64,000 nucleotides of DNA from Emydura subglobosa (Eukaryota; Chordata; Testudines; Chelidae), in assembly GCA_007922225.1 (NCBI GenBank), contig ML680038.1, positions 1,974,474 through 2,038,473 of the forward strand, written 5' to 3'. Under the pieces are notes generated by a model. That model did no database searches. It had not been told where the DNA came from and saw nothing but the letters and a program-made list of their open reading frames with translations. This document shows, one piece after another, positions 33,410-44,406 of the stretch (the first letter of the stretch is position 1; every line of letters starts with the position of its first letter). A program made the position numbers and the translations under genes.

Positions 33410-36400
33410 CTGAGGGGCGACAGGCTCAGTGAGGGGCAGGGCACGCAGGGGCATGACCCTCTGCCACAGTGGGATCCCCCCACCCAGCCTCAAGCCCAGC
33501 CGCTTGGCACAGCCCCAGCAGACAGAGGGGATGGGCGCTCAGGGCACCGGCAGCAAACCCACGCAGAGGCCGCGGGAGCCCCGGAGCAGGGAGCAGACCT
33601 AGCAGCACCAATGGCAGCTGTGGGTGAAGACGGAGGGGCACCACCAGCCCGGGCTGGGGTGGCAGGGGCAGGGTGGGGGGACAAGGCAGCACTGAGAGAT
33701 CTGGCAGGCAGGGCTGACACTGCTCAGCCTGTGAAATACAAATGCAGCCATCACCCCCTGCAACACTGCAGCCCCCCTTCCCACACAGCCCCCCCAAAGT
33801 CTGACCCTTCCTGCTGTCACCTTGCAGGAACCTGGGGACCCCCCCTAATGCCCAGCCCTGACTCCCTCCAGCTCTGCTGACACAGTGTCACAGCCCCGCC
33901 AGGCCCTGTGTACGGCAGACGTCAAGGCCCAAAACGGCTGCTGCAACCATCCAGCCCGCGGCCTCCCTCAGGGCCACGGCTCCCCCCGCGCCGCACAGCT
34001 CACCTTCCCCAGTGCGCGCAGGGTGGTGTGAACTAGCAGGGGGTCAGGCCGAAGGATGCCCTCCCCCACTCCTGGCCCCAGCCGCTCTCACCCAGGGGAC
34101 CGTGAAAGGGCCGGGAGGGCACTGCCTGCCAGCCGGCTGTGACGAGGCAGGAACTTTCTGCGATGTTCTTATGAATGCCATGCTTGGCGGAGACTTACTG
34201 GCTGAGGGGTGCAGCAAGGCTAAATGCTCCGGGGACAGAGCAGGAGGGGGTCACGGTCTGCGGGCGTGCTAAGGCCAGGCTGACACCGCCCCAGCTCAGT
34301 GGAGGATCCAGCCGGACAACGGGAGAAGCCCGAGGACCAAACCAGAGACAGTGAAATGGGAAGCTCCGGCGCAGGGCTCTGCGGGAGGAGAACCGTGGGC
34401 CAGGGGTGACCCGAGGCTGGGACGGGAGCTGGGGCTGCCTGGCAGGGAGCGGAAGCGGCTCGGCTGGCAGACTGCGCCGGCGTGGCCAGCTGGGCTGTGT
34501 CTGCACAGGCTCCCCCACATCGTGAGTAGGTCTCTCACCCTTCGCTTCTCCGGGCCGACTTAAGGGCGCCCCACACCCAGAGCCCTGCTCTGGTCAGATG
34601 GGCTGCCTGGCGTCGCTGCCAACGCTGGCGGGTGCAGGGTCCCTGCACAGCGGGCGAGTCTCCCAGGACTCGCTGGGCAGAGCTGCAGGGTGAGGCAGGA
34701 GGGCTGGAGCCTGGCGCTCAGTCTCGGAGGGGGTGAGGCTGTGTGGGCGACCTACGGAAGGAGAATGGGACCCCGGGGGGTCTGGCTCACTGGAGGGTTT
34801 CCTCCAAGGGGCTGCCTAAAAGCCAGGAGATGCCACAAATCCTGTGGGTCTGTGGGCACTAGAGTGGCAGGGCAGAGTTGTGGGGCGTCAGCCAGCCTCC
34901 TTGGCCAAAGCCAAAAGGCATGGCACCCATGCCCAACCCCTGCTGCCTACGCAGCTGTGAGCTGGCACGTCTGCCTCCCTCCACGCCTGCCTGGGGGCCC
35001 GGTGACACGTGCGAGCTGTGGCAATGCAGGGCCAGAGCTACCTGCCCCTGGGGGTGGGGGGGGCGGGACAATTGGCTGGTGCTGGGCTCTCCTGCTGGCC
35101 ACTGGAAGCACCGTCACTGGGCCAGGGGAGGGAGGGCTCAGCCCCACCCCGCAAGGCAAGGTCCCTCCCGAGTGCAGCTGGGAGGAGCAAGAGCAGGACT
35201 GGGCCGGGCTGGGCCAGGCCAGCCCAGGCCAGGCGGGGAAGCAGTGTAGGCCCCAGGTCACTCAGCTCCGCCCCCCTGGCGCCAGGATCCCAGCCAGCGC
35301 CTGCCCTGCCCTGCAGCTTCCCCTCACGTGCCAGCAGCCCCCAACATCAGGCCCAGGTCCCTGCTCCCACATGGCTGCCATGCCTCACCCTGCACAGGGC
35401 AGGAGAGCACAACCCACCAGAGCTCCTGCACTGCCCCGCCCGGCCTGGCCTGGCCCTTCTGCAGGCACCTGGCACAGGTGGCCCACACACCTCTGACCCC
35501 CAGCCAGGCGGGGCTCCCAGGCTGTTGGCGAGACCCTGACCAGGCAGTGGGAGTGACAGCTGCCAGGTCCCACCGCGACCGCAGGCCACATGCTCCAGTA
35601 GGCAGCACAGCCTCCCTGCACCGCACCCGGCAGCCGTGGCAGGGCACAGGAGAGACCTGCCCGGCATTCACAGTGAGCCGAGGCAGAGCCGAGACCCTGC
35701 TGATGCCCAGTTCTGCTCCCTCCACTAGCTCTCACTTTTCCTGTCCCCCCTCTCCTGTCCCACCCCCCGCTACCCTTTGCCAGCCGGGCTCCGCCTCCCT
35801 GCGGGTTTCCCTGCTTTCCCCAGGGTGCGCGATGCTCAGACTACGGGCATGCCAGGGTCTGAGCTGGGTCAGGTCCAGCTCAGCTCCCCTCTGGCGGCAG
35901 GAGCACGGTGCAAGGCAACTCCTCCTCCTCACCTTCAGCCTCAGCTTGGATCTGTGCCTCCAGGTCCTCAGGGTTGACATACTTGTAGGAGTCCTCGTCC
36001 TCCGGTGGGTGGCACTTCCCGCAGCAGAAGCAGCAGCAGCAACAGCAGCAGCAGCAGGTGCAGATGCCACAGCACATGGCCAAGGCCTGCATGGAAGGGA
36101 GCCCGCAGATCAGAGAAATGTAGGGGCATAAGGGACCTCGAGAGGTCATCTAGTCCACACCCCTGCACCGAGGGAGGACGGACTATTGCCTAGACCATCT
36201 CTGGCAGACATCTGTCTAACCTGTTCTTAAAAACCTCCAATGACAGATTCCACAGCCTCCAGAGGCCATTTATTCCAGTGTGTAACTACCCTGACTGCGA
36301 GGACGTCTTTCCTAATGTCCGATCTAACCCACCCTTGCTGCAATTGAAGCCCATTGCTTCTTCGGTGATTAAGGAAAACAATTTACCACCCTCCTCTTTA

Positions 36401-39400
36401 TAACCACCTTTCCTGTACTTGAAGACTTATGTTCTCCCTCATTGATCTTCTCCAGACTCAATCTTCCCTCAGAGGATGGGGTAGATTGCACCCTCAGCAA
36501 GTTTGCGGACGACACTAAGCTGGGGGGAGTGGTAGATACCCTGGAGGGTAGGGATAGGATACAGAGTGACCTAAACAAACTGGAGGATTGGGCCAAAAGA
36601 AATCTAATGAGGTTCAACAAGGACAAGTGCAGAGTCCTCCACTTAGGAAGGAAGAATCCCATGCACAGCTATAGACTGGGGACCGACGAGCTGGGCAGCA
36701 GCTCTGCAGAAAAGGACCTGGGGGTAACGGTGGATAAAAAGCTGGATATGAGTCAGCAGTGTGCCCTGGTTGTCAAGAAGGCTAACAGCATATTGGGCTG
36801 CATTAGGAGAGGCATTGCCAGCAGGTCACGGGAAGTGATTATTCCCCTCTATTCGGCATTGGTGAGGCCCCATTTGGAGTATTGTGTCCAGTTTTGGGCC
36901 CCCCACTACAAAAAAGATGTGGACAATTTGGAGAGAGTGCAGCGGAGGGCAACAAAAATGATTAGGGGGCTGGAGCACAGGACTTATGAGGAGAGGCTGA
37001 GGGAACTGGGCTTGTTTAGTCTGCAAAAGAGAAGAGTGAGGGGGGATTTGATAGCAGCCTTTAACTACCTGAAAGGGGGTTCCAGGGAGGATGGGGCTAG
37101 GCTGTTCTCAGTGGTGGCAGATGACAGAACAAGGAGCAACGGTCTCAAGTTGCAGGGGGGGAGGTCTAGGTTGGACATTAGGAAAAAGTTTTTTACTAGG
37201 AGGGTGGTGAAGCATTGGAATGGGTTACCTAGGGAGGTGGTGGAATCTCCATCCTTACAGGTTTTTAAGCGGAGGCTTGACAAAGCCCTGGTTGGGATGA
37301 TATAGCTGAGGTTAGTCCTGCTTTGAGCAGGGGGTTGGACTAGATGACCTCCTGAGGTCCTGAAAGAAAATAATTGTGTGCTTGACCACAGTTACTCCAT
37401 TTTGTTGTTTTTAGTGTTCTGCTTTCTGTTGAAATCACCCTCCCGCTCCTTTTCAATATGTTTATGGTGCTTATCCCTGCCAAGGTCAGAGAGAAAGATT
37501 AACAGAAGAAACGAGGAGTCAGTTATAATTTAGTTTTTGTTTTTTGCAGTCTTGAGACATAGTCTAGACAATGTTGATAGATAAGTTGAAACCTTTTGCC
37601 CTTATTTTTATGTTATGCATATGTTTATAGTTAGAAGAAGTATAAAGTGTAACGTTAATAGTAATAATAATAATAATTTAAGTGTACCAATAAGCATTAA
37701 GAATTTATGCATATATAATTTCTTTGTTTGTGTTTGTATAAATATGCAAGAGAGCATGCCTTCGGGGTCTCACACTGACCACTTGTTGGGAAGTGTCCGA
37801 CCTCTGCAGAAATAAAACTTGGAGACTGCCCAACTACCTGCGTGGATCTCTTTTCCTGGTGCAGGGCTAACGAACCTCATTTGGATATTTTTCCAACAGT
37901 CCCTTCCAACTCTATGATTCTATGAGAGGCCATGTTTTCTAGACCTGGGCTGCTCTTCTCTGGACTTTCTCCAGTTTGTCCACATCGCTCCTCAAGTCTG
38001 GCGCCCAGAACTGGACACGCACTCCAGATGGGCCTTATCCGTGTGGAGTAGAGCAGAAGAATGACTTGCTACGACACTCCTGCTGACAGCCCAGAACGGT
38101 GCTCCGTTTTCTTTAACACCTTTCCGCAGTTCTCTTTCCTAGGCAGTTGTTTCCCATTTTGTACGTGTGCAACTGATTGTTCCTCCCTACGTGGAGTGCG
38201 TACATCTGTCTTAATCGAATTCCATCCTATTTACTGCAAACCATTGCTCCCGTTTGTCAACCTCACTTAGGATTCTAATCCTGTCTTCCAAAACACTTGC
38301 AACGCCCCCCACCTCATCCACAAACTTCATACCTATGCTCTCTATACCATTACCTCAATCATTTATGGGGACAATGAATAGAACCAGCCCCAGGACAGAT
38401 CCCTGCAGAACCCCACTTGATATCCCCTTCCAGCTAGACTGAACTATTCACTACTACTAAGGACGGTTTTCCCACCAGTTGTGCATCCACCACACAGTAG
38501 TTTCATCTAGGTTACATTTCCTACGTTAGTTTAGGAGAATGTTACAGAATCCTAGCAGATGAGGGTTGGCAGAGACCCCAGGAGGTATCTAGTCCAACCC
38601 CCTGCTCACAGCATGACCAACCCCAACTAAACCATCCCAGCCAGGGCTTTGTCAAGTCAGGCCTTAAAAACCTCTAAGATGGAGATTCCACCACCTCCCT
38701 AGGTAACCCATTCCAGTGCTTCACCATCCTCCTACGGGAAAAGCTTTTCCTAATATCCAACCTAGACCTCCCCAACTGCAACTTGAGACCGTTGCTCCTT
38801 GTTCTGTCATCTGCCACCACTGAGAACAGCCTAGCCCCATCTTCCCTGGAACCCCCTTTCAGGTAGTTAAAGGCTGCTATCGAACCCCCCTCATTCTTCT
38901 CTTCTGCAGACTAAACAAGCCCAGTTCCCTCAGCCTCTCCTCATAAGTCCTGTGCTCCAGCCCCCTCATTATTTTCATTGCCCACCGCTGGACTCTTTCC
39001 AATTTGTCCACATCCTTCCTGTAGTGGGGGGCCCAAAACTGGACACAATACTCCAAATGCAGCCTCATCACTGCCGAATAGAGGGGAATAATCACTTCCT
39101 GTGACCTGCTGGCAATGCTCCTACTAATGCAGCCCAATGCCATTAATATGCCCAATATGTCACTTGAGACAGTATCAGAAGCCTTACTGAAGGATGACTG
39201 CCTGCTCTGTTCATTCCCTCTGAAGCACTGGCCACTGTCGGACCATTGGGCTGACCCAGTGTGGCCATTCTTATCTTTCCAGGTACTGAAGTTAAGCTGA
39301 CTGGTCTGTAATTCCCTGAATTGTCCTTATTCCCCTTTTCAGAGACAGGTGCTATATTTGCCATTTTCCAGTCCTCTGGGATCTCTCCTGTCCTCCATGA

Positions 39401-41137
39401 GCTCTCAGAGATAATCACTAATGGCCCAGACATTTCTTCAGCCAACTCAAGCAGTCTAGGATGTATTTCATCAACCCCTGCCTACCTGAAGACTCCTAAC
39501 CTGTCTATCTTGTAAGGGCATGTCTAGGTCGATTTACAGCCACGTTACCCTCCTTCTGTTGGTGCTGCGCATCCAGGAATGCTTCCATTGACTCAAGAGG
39601 GGCATGGTGAGGGACTGAGAGCCAGGGATCTCAGCTCCACGCAGCTCCCTGCTGGGAGCCCAGCAGCTCCCCAGATTTCTTGCCTCCCTGCTCCAAGCCG
39701 GCAGCAAGAGGGAAGCTGCCCAGGGCTTCTCACTTTCAGCAGGGAGATCCATGCCTGGAGCAGGGACCCCAGGGGCAACAGGGCTCCCAGCAAGGAATGG
39801 GAAGCCTGGGTGGCAGCCTAGCTTGGAGCGGAGACCATGCCTAACTCTTAACTTGTTCTTTCCCTATTGGGGCCTCAGACCCCACCCCATTTACACGGAC
39901 GTTCAGACCCCACCCCATTTACACGGACGTCCCCTTTGCTCAGACCCCACCCCATTTACACGGACGTTCAGACGAGTGTGAACTCCTACCTCTGCCATGA
40001 TGGATGGCTCAGGGCCTGGGCACTGCACCCGGCCCATTCAGGGCAGCTCAGAGCCCAGGAGACTTCTCCCGCTTACTCCACCTGGAAGCCTCAGCCCCAC
40101 AGCTGGAGTGGCTTCCCAATGGAGAGCTCAGTGCTGAGGCGCCGCCGTGGCCTCTCAGCGGGAGCCCTAGAAGCACAGAGGGCGGGGCAGGGCGGAGGGG
40201 CTGTGCCAGGCAGGCAGCGAGGGAGCAGGTGCCTACCTTGAACCACCATTTGGACATGAGGAAATAGTACTTGACGCTCTCCTCGCCGAACTGCTCAGCC
40301 ACGTAGAGCCCCATGGAGCCGTACTCGTCGTAGATGCGCCGCTTGTTCTCGTCGTTCAGCGTCGCGTTGGCGTTGTTGATCTCCTTGAACTTCTCTACCG
40401 CCTCGGGATTATCCGGGTTCTTGTCCGGGTGGTACTTCAGGGCCAGCTTCCTGCTCAGTGCAGGGGAACGGCAGGGCTGAAGAGACGTCCCAAGGAGGCA
40501 CACATCCTCCCCCGCACACCTCCCCAGATCTCGGCAGAGAGAATCTTCCCTTCCTTTTCACTGGGGCTGGGAGACCCTGGACCGCATGGTATGATTCTGT
40601 CCCATGCTGGGGAGCAGGAGCGCCTTTGGGACAGCATGGAGTCCCCCCACCCCCGACACCTCCATCCTTGCAGTCCCAGGGTGTGGATTCCTCTCCAGAC
40701 ACAGGGTCAGAGCCTGGGAGTGCACGCAGCCAGCACGTGCATGCAGGCAAGCTCCGCAGCAGTGCCACTTGGCTGCATGGGCTCCGTCCCAGAGAGTTAC
40801 AGGAAGATCTCCCAGGGGTTCAGCAGCAGAGGAGCAGCCACAAGGGGCCCATGTGAGAGGCCGGGTCACTGGGCCCAGTAGACGGGCTTAGGATGACCAG
40901 ATGTCCCAATTTTATAGGGACAGCCACGTTATTTGGGGCTTTTTCTTATATAGGCGTCTATTACCCTCCACCCCGTCCCGACTTGTCACACTTGCTAGCT
41001 GGTCACCCTCGGTGGGCTCCCTACCTGTATGCCTTCTTGATCTCCTCTGAAGAAGCCCCCTTCTCCAGGCCCAGGACTCTGTACAAACTCTCCCCAGCCC
41101 GGGACATTTTCCGCTGGGGTCGGCTGTGATCCGCCAT
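33321..41137 (-). CDS. DNAJC5G: DNAJC5G, cysteine string protein gamma, 189 aa
   Basis: Type III DnaJ/Hsp40 co-chaperone; the family is palmitoylated on a cysteine string and holds Hsc70 at secretory or synaptic vesicles. Coding exons in transcript order: 41137-41025, 40450-40237, 36086-35933, 33409-33321, all in phase. J domain about residues 16-83, HPD catalytic motif at 45-47 ([13 protein letters not shown]). Linker ends SKWWFK. Cysteine string 114-134 with 15 Cys, nine of them consecutive. C-terminal tail [13 protein letters not shown] then [10 protein letters not shown], equivalent to the TDTPIVIQP of DNAJC5. A Ser near residue 12 follows RKM, resembling the kinase site of DNAJC5. Divergence from DNAJC5 ([20 protein letters not shown]) plus position beside TRIM54 point to the gamma paralogue. 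Confidence 0.9.
34140..34820 (+). repeat. unnamed repeat, second subfamily, plus copy
   Basis: Begins GGAACTTTCTGCGATGTTCT, passes 'GCTAAATGCTCCGGGGACAG' and 'GAGGACCAAACCAGAGA', and ends in a GGACCCCGGGGGGTCTGGC block. Inverted relative to 29000-29670, and inside the last DNAJC5G intron. Confidence 0.6.
35933..36086 (-). CDS. DNAJC5G: DNAJC5G coding exon 3, cysteine string
   Basis: Residues 110-160 plus one base. Begins [10 protein letters not shown] after acceptor CATGCAG and ends AEAE before donor GTGAGG. Nine consecutive cysteines come from a TGC repeat. Without splicing, 17 further codons lead to a TGA at 35880-35882. Confidence 0.9.
36114..36474 (-). mobile_element. old CR1 LINE, 3' half (split by insertion)
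   Basis: Diverged CR1 3' end (GACCTCGAGAGGTCATCTAGTC words in antisense, 'TTAAAAACCTCCAATGACAG'). The rest continues at 37927 after a younger CR1 inserted. Confidence 0.75.
36475..37926 (+). mobile_element. young CR1 LINE interrupted by an LTR
   Basis: Starts within the RT frame ([19 protein letters not shown]) and keeps one open frame to 37305, ending in the CR1 C-terminal domain. Its 3' tail reaches GAGGTCC at 37360, is interrupted for 538 bp, then resumes with CTTCCAACTCTATGATTCTATGA. Confidence 0.9.
37361..37898 (+). mobile_element. solo LTR of an endogenous retrovirus, 538 bp
   Basis: Begins TGAAAG and ends CAACA (TG...CA termini) and is flanked by the 4 bp duplication GTCC at 37357-37360 and 37899-37902. 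A TATAAATA at 37737-37744 precedes AATAAA at 37811-37816, a typical U3-R layout. Removing it restores the continuous CR1 3' tail, which proves insertion. A 4 bp duplication fits class I (gamma-like) elements. No internal viral genes remain. Confidence 0.85.
37927..38525 (-). mobile_element. old CR1 LINE, upstream part after the nested insertion
   Basis: Continues the copy at 36114-36474: antisense of the [19 protein letters not shown] region near 37980 and of an RT segment near 38380 (GSVLG..LFI..L equivalents). Many stops. Confidence 0.65.
38549..39525 (-). mobile_element. CR1 LINE 3' fragment followed by older LINE piece
   Basis: 38549-39150 is a moderately young CR1 3' end ([26 protein letters not shown] on the minus strand). 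39160-39525 reads an older RT-upstream piece ([28 protein letters not shown]). Whether they are one deleted copy or two insertions is unclear. Confidence 0.8.
39867..39972. repeat. tandem repeat CAGACCCCACCCCATTTACA, three copies
   Basis: Three near-perfect units ending CGGACGT, the third after a 12-base spacer. Lies in the DNAJC5G intron between coding exons 2 and 3. Confidence 0.85.
40237..40450 (-). CDS. DNAJC5G: DNAJC5G coding exon 2
   Basis: Residues 39-109: rest of the J domain including HPD, and the SKWWFK linker. Acceptor TGAGCAG, donor GTAGGC. Confidence 0.95.
41025..41137 (-). CDS. DNAJC5G: DNAJC5G coding exon 1
   Basis: [20 protein letters not shown] to EEIKKAY plus two bases of Arg38. 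The ATG is six bases after an acceptor (AATACAG), so the start lies in the second exon as in DNAJC5. Donor GTAGGG; read-through would stop at once. Confidence 0.93.
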
Positions 41138-43146
41138 GTTGTTCTGTATTGAAGGGGAGGAGGGGGATGTAAGTCTGCAGCCCACACGGTAAGTCACCAT
41201 GGTGCACGAGAGCAGCACCCAAGGGGCGATGCCCACACCTTGCAAACTGCAGCCAAGACTCTGTGGGGCAGAGCGGGCCCAGCAGGACTGGCAAGCCCAA
41301 GGGGAGCTGGGAGCAGGGCCAGGCAGCCAGCTATTCCAGAGCGAGCAGCGCGGCCTGTGCGGCCCAGGATCCTGTCACCCACTGCAGGGCCATCTCATCA
41401 CGGGAATCCAGGCAGGCGGCCACATGTGCTGGGCAGCAGAGCACAACTGAGCCCTGCCGCCCAGCTGCCCTGGAGAAGCAGCAAGGAGAGATGGGGGTCC
41501 TGGCCCATGACAGGGCCTGCATCGCAGAGCTCCCTGGGGGATGATGGATCCTATGCAGAAGCCAGCTCTCCAGGAGAGGCCATGAACGGGCTTCCCACGC
41601 TGCAGCCAGCGCTCACAATAGGGAATGGCAGATTTCCAGCAGGCCCCGCATGCAGCACCTGCCCGGGGCTCCCTCCTGCGGCTCCCTTCACACCAAATCT
41701 CCCCCCCCCTCAGGTGCACCAGGCCCCACGCAGCCCCAGGCACTGGAGACATGGCCACATCAATGCCAGGTGCAGCAAAGCACACAAGCCCCCTGGGCAC
41801 CCAGCAGCTTGGGGTGAGCCTGCCCCTGACGAGACTCAGCCCACGGGAGCGGTGTCCTCTGGGCAGGCCCAGCTCACCGCAGGCCGGCCCCCTGCAGCCG
41901 TTGCTCTGCCTCCCCTTTGCCAACGGCCGGCAGCACCCCCTCCTGTCCGCCAAGGAGGCGCACACCATTCCCAGCCAGGCAGGCCCGGGGAGGGGGGCTG
42001 AGCCCACCGACTCCTGAGACGCTGAGGAGATGCTTCTCCCCAAACAGACACCCCCAAACCTGCACGTGCCTTGTCAGAGCTCCGGGGAGCTCCCCAAGAA
42101 GCAGCAGTCACACTCCAGGCGTCTCACCCGGCAAGCTCCCCAAGAAGGACGCGGGCTCAGCCACAGGACAGGGCCCAAGACGCAGCACCTTCCAAGGCAA
42201 GCCCTGGGGATCTGGGCTCACCCAGTAGCAGGAATGAGGAAGTGAGACAAGACAGGGCAGGAAGGAACTGGCCAGACAGGGCCAGGAGAGAGCCCAGCAA
42301 CCAGCCCGCCCAGGGAGGGGGCAAGGACAGGCAGCCCAGCATCCTGGAGACTGGGTGCTTCACAGGGAGCGGAGAGGACAGGAAACCGGCGAGCCAGCCG
42401 TCCCGATGCCCAGCGTGTGGCTAGCCACGGTTCCTCTTCGCCCGGGGGAGAGTGAGGGGGACGCCCCAGGTCACCGGGACTATCAGGCCAGGGGCTCGGC
42501 TCAGCTCCTTGCCACTCGCCGGCCCTATGCGCCACCCCCTCCCGTCCCAGCCCCACAGCGAGGGGGCAGCGGGGAGCCGCTGAACGCAGACCAGGGCGGA
42601 GCAGCACCAGCCCTGCGGAAGCGGCCGGCTCCGGGACACTGAGAAAGCGCCTCGCCTCGCCTCGCCACGCAGCGCCGGCGGAGAGACTCTGCGCCCGCCC
42701 GGGGCCGGGCCGGGCCGGTGCCCGCTGAGCTCCGGCTACGAGGTCCCGCGGGCGGGCGGTGGAGGGGGGGTCGGGGACCCGCCCGGGGCAGGCGGGGCCG
42801 ACACGCGCGGGGCGGGGCGGGCTCTGGACTTTCACCGGCGACGTCGCCTGGCAGCTCGCAGGGCCCCGCACCCAGCTCGGCCCCGGCCCCGGGGCGCGCT
42901 GCTCGTCCGGCCAGGAGCGCTGCGGGCCGCTCTGCGACGCCGGCCCAGCCTCCGCCGGGGACGGGACGGGACGGGACGGGAGCGGCGCAGCGCCCGCGGC
43001 CGGCGGGAGCCCCGGGCAGGCCCGAGCCAGGCCGTTCGCAGCTGGCAGCGCCGGGCACCAGCCCAGACACGGCCCCGGCCCGGCCCGGGAGGGAAGGGGG
43101 AGGGGAGGGGAGACCCGACCCGACCCGGCCCGGCCCCGCCACTCAC
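41138..43146 (-). other. DNAJC5G intron 1 and 5' UTR edge
   Basis: About 2 kb, becoming CpG-rich beyond 42600. No mobile element or other gene recognised. The first six bases are 5' UTR of the second exon. Confidence 0.55.
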
Positions 43147-43200
43147 CGGCGGCTCAGTCCCGAGTCCGACGCGCCGGCAGAGCCGGGCCAGAACCTACCG
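43147..43200 (-). other. DNAJC5G: DNAJC5G non-coding first exon (predicted)
   Basis: Ends GACTGAGCCGCCG before a strong donor GTGAGTGG. DNAJC5-family genes begin with a non-coding exon. The transcription start is not fixed; the 43200 limit is an estimate. Confidence 0.55.
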
Positions 43201-43210
43201 CGACGACAGA

Positions 43211-43251
43211 CGCATGCGCAGGTGACTCCCGCCGCTCTAGGCATGCGCAAC
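43211..43251. promoter_or_regulatory. DNAJC5G: two NRF1-like palindromes, DNAJC5G promoter
   Basis: TGCGCATGCG (minus strand, 43211-43220) and TGCGCATGCC (43241-43250) resemble the NRF1 site. They lie in a CpG-rich stretch immediately upstream of the predicted first exon. Confidence 0.5.
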
Positions 43252-43381
43252 CTGAGCCCCGCGCAGGCGCCTTGAGCTCCGAGCCCCCCGCGCAGGCGCA
43301 GAAGATCCGCCCGCTCCCCCGGCCCCGCCCCGCGGCACGGAAGGAAAGAAGGAGGCGGGGCGCGGCGGTCCATGCGGAGCC

Positions 43382-43387
43382 TTTATT
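43382..43387 (-). terminator. UCKL1: poly(A) signal AATAAA for the UCKL1-like gene
   Basis: TTTATT on the + strand, AATAAA in the transcript, about 950 nt after the UCKL1 stop. The adjacent predicted DNAJC5G promoter starts within about 150-200 bp. Confidence 0.75.
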
Positions 43388-43436
43388 GACCGTACAAGCC
43401 CCGCCCACGCCCGGCGCTGCACGTGCCCGGCCGCGG

Positions 43437-43460
43437 CCCCCCCCCCCCCCCCCCCCCCCC
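43437..43460 (-). repeat. 24-base G homopolymer (C on + strand)
   Basis: Unbroken C run on the given strand, about 50 nt upstream of the poly(A) signal in transcript direction. Length may be inexact because homopolymers are error-prone. Confidence 0.9.
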
Positions 43461-44332
43461 GAGAAAGGCCCTGCCCCGCTGCAGGCGGGTCCCGCTGCCC
43501 GGGGCAGGGTGAGCCCGAGCCGCCCCCGTGCCGTGTGCCGGCGGGGCGGAGCTGCCGAGACCCGGGGAGCCCCTGGCCGCGCTGCGCCCCGCTCCCGGGG
43601 GGCTGGGGCAGACGCCGGGTCTCCGCCAGGCCGAGGGAGCCGGCACCGCCCGGCCCACGCTGGGGCAGCAGTCCCGGCTCCGGCCCCGGCCCGCCCGACT
43701 GCTCGGGGCTCGACGCCCCACGGCCCTGCCCCCAGTGCCGGGCTGCGGAGCACGGGGCGGTGACCGCCCAGGCGGAGCGAGCGAGGGCTCCTCTCTCCCC
43801 TTTCATCCTTTCTGGGGCCCTGCGGGTTTTTCAAGTAGCCGGCACCCCGCGCCAACCCGCCGGGGGAGCAACTGCTCCGAGCAAAGCCGATTACAAGGGC
43901 AAAGCCAGCCCCACCTCCGTACACCCCCCGGGGAGCCAATCCCCTCCTGCCCAGGGGGGACCAGGAGAGTGTCCTGGCTCTCCATCCCTGCCCGCAGGAG
44001 AACCTGACACTCCCCCTCCACCCCCCCCCAGCAGCGTTTACCCAGCATGCGCCCACAGCAGGCCACACGCAGGCTCAGCCCTGCACACACTGGAGAGTGC
44101 TGCTGGGCAATTTCCAAACGCCCACCTGCCCAACGGTGCAGGGTCCGGAGGGAAGCAGCATCCCATTTAGTCACACAGGGCCCTGTGAGGCCGGCAAGGA
44201 GAGGAGGCCATCCTGCTGGGGGAGGAGGGCAGGCAGGGACCATCCTGTGAGGTGGGGAGGAGGCAGCGGAAGCAAGGCTGGCTGGCAGGCAGGCGGGGGG
44301 TGGAGGACAGCGTGCAAGGTGGGGAGGCCAGC

Positions 44333-44406
44333 TCAGTAGTCCGTGCTCTCGCTCTCACACCAGGCTGAGGGGGCGTCAGTCCCAAAGTACCTGTCTCCAA
44401 AGTTAC
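44333..44406 (-). CDS. UCKL1: UCKL1 coding exon 15
   Basis: Completes Gly503, then [23 protein letters not shown] and a TGA. Acceptor TGTCTAG. Confidence 0.93.

Larger units (their letters stand above)
43382..44332 (-). other. UCKL1: UCKL1-like 3' untranslated region
   Basis: About 950 nt from stop to AATAAA. Contains an uninterrupted run of 24 G in the transcript (43437-43460). Confidence 0.65.

Noticed and set aside
35880..36149. 89-codon frame taken as the complete last DNAJC5G exon
   Set aside because: The frame crosses both an acceptor (36087) and a strong donor (35932); the spliced tail matches the family better. Kept only as a possible retained-intron form.
42759..43763. 334-codon open frame across the DNAJC5G promoter
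   Set aside because: GC-driven frame over a CpG-rich promoter and a UCKL1 3' UTR on the opposite strand; no recognisable motif.
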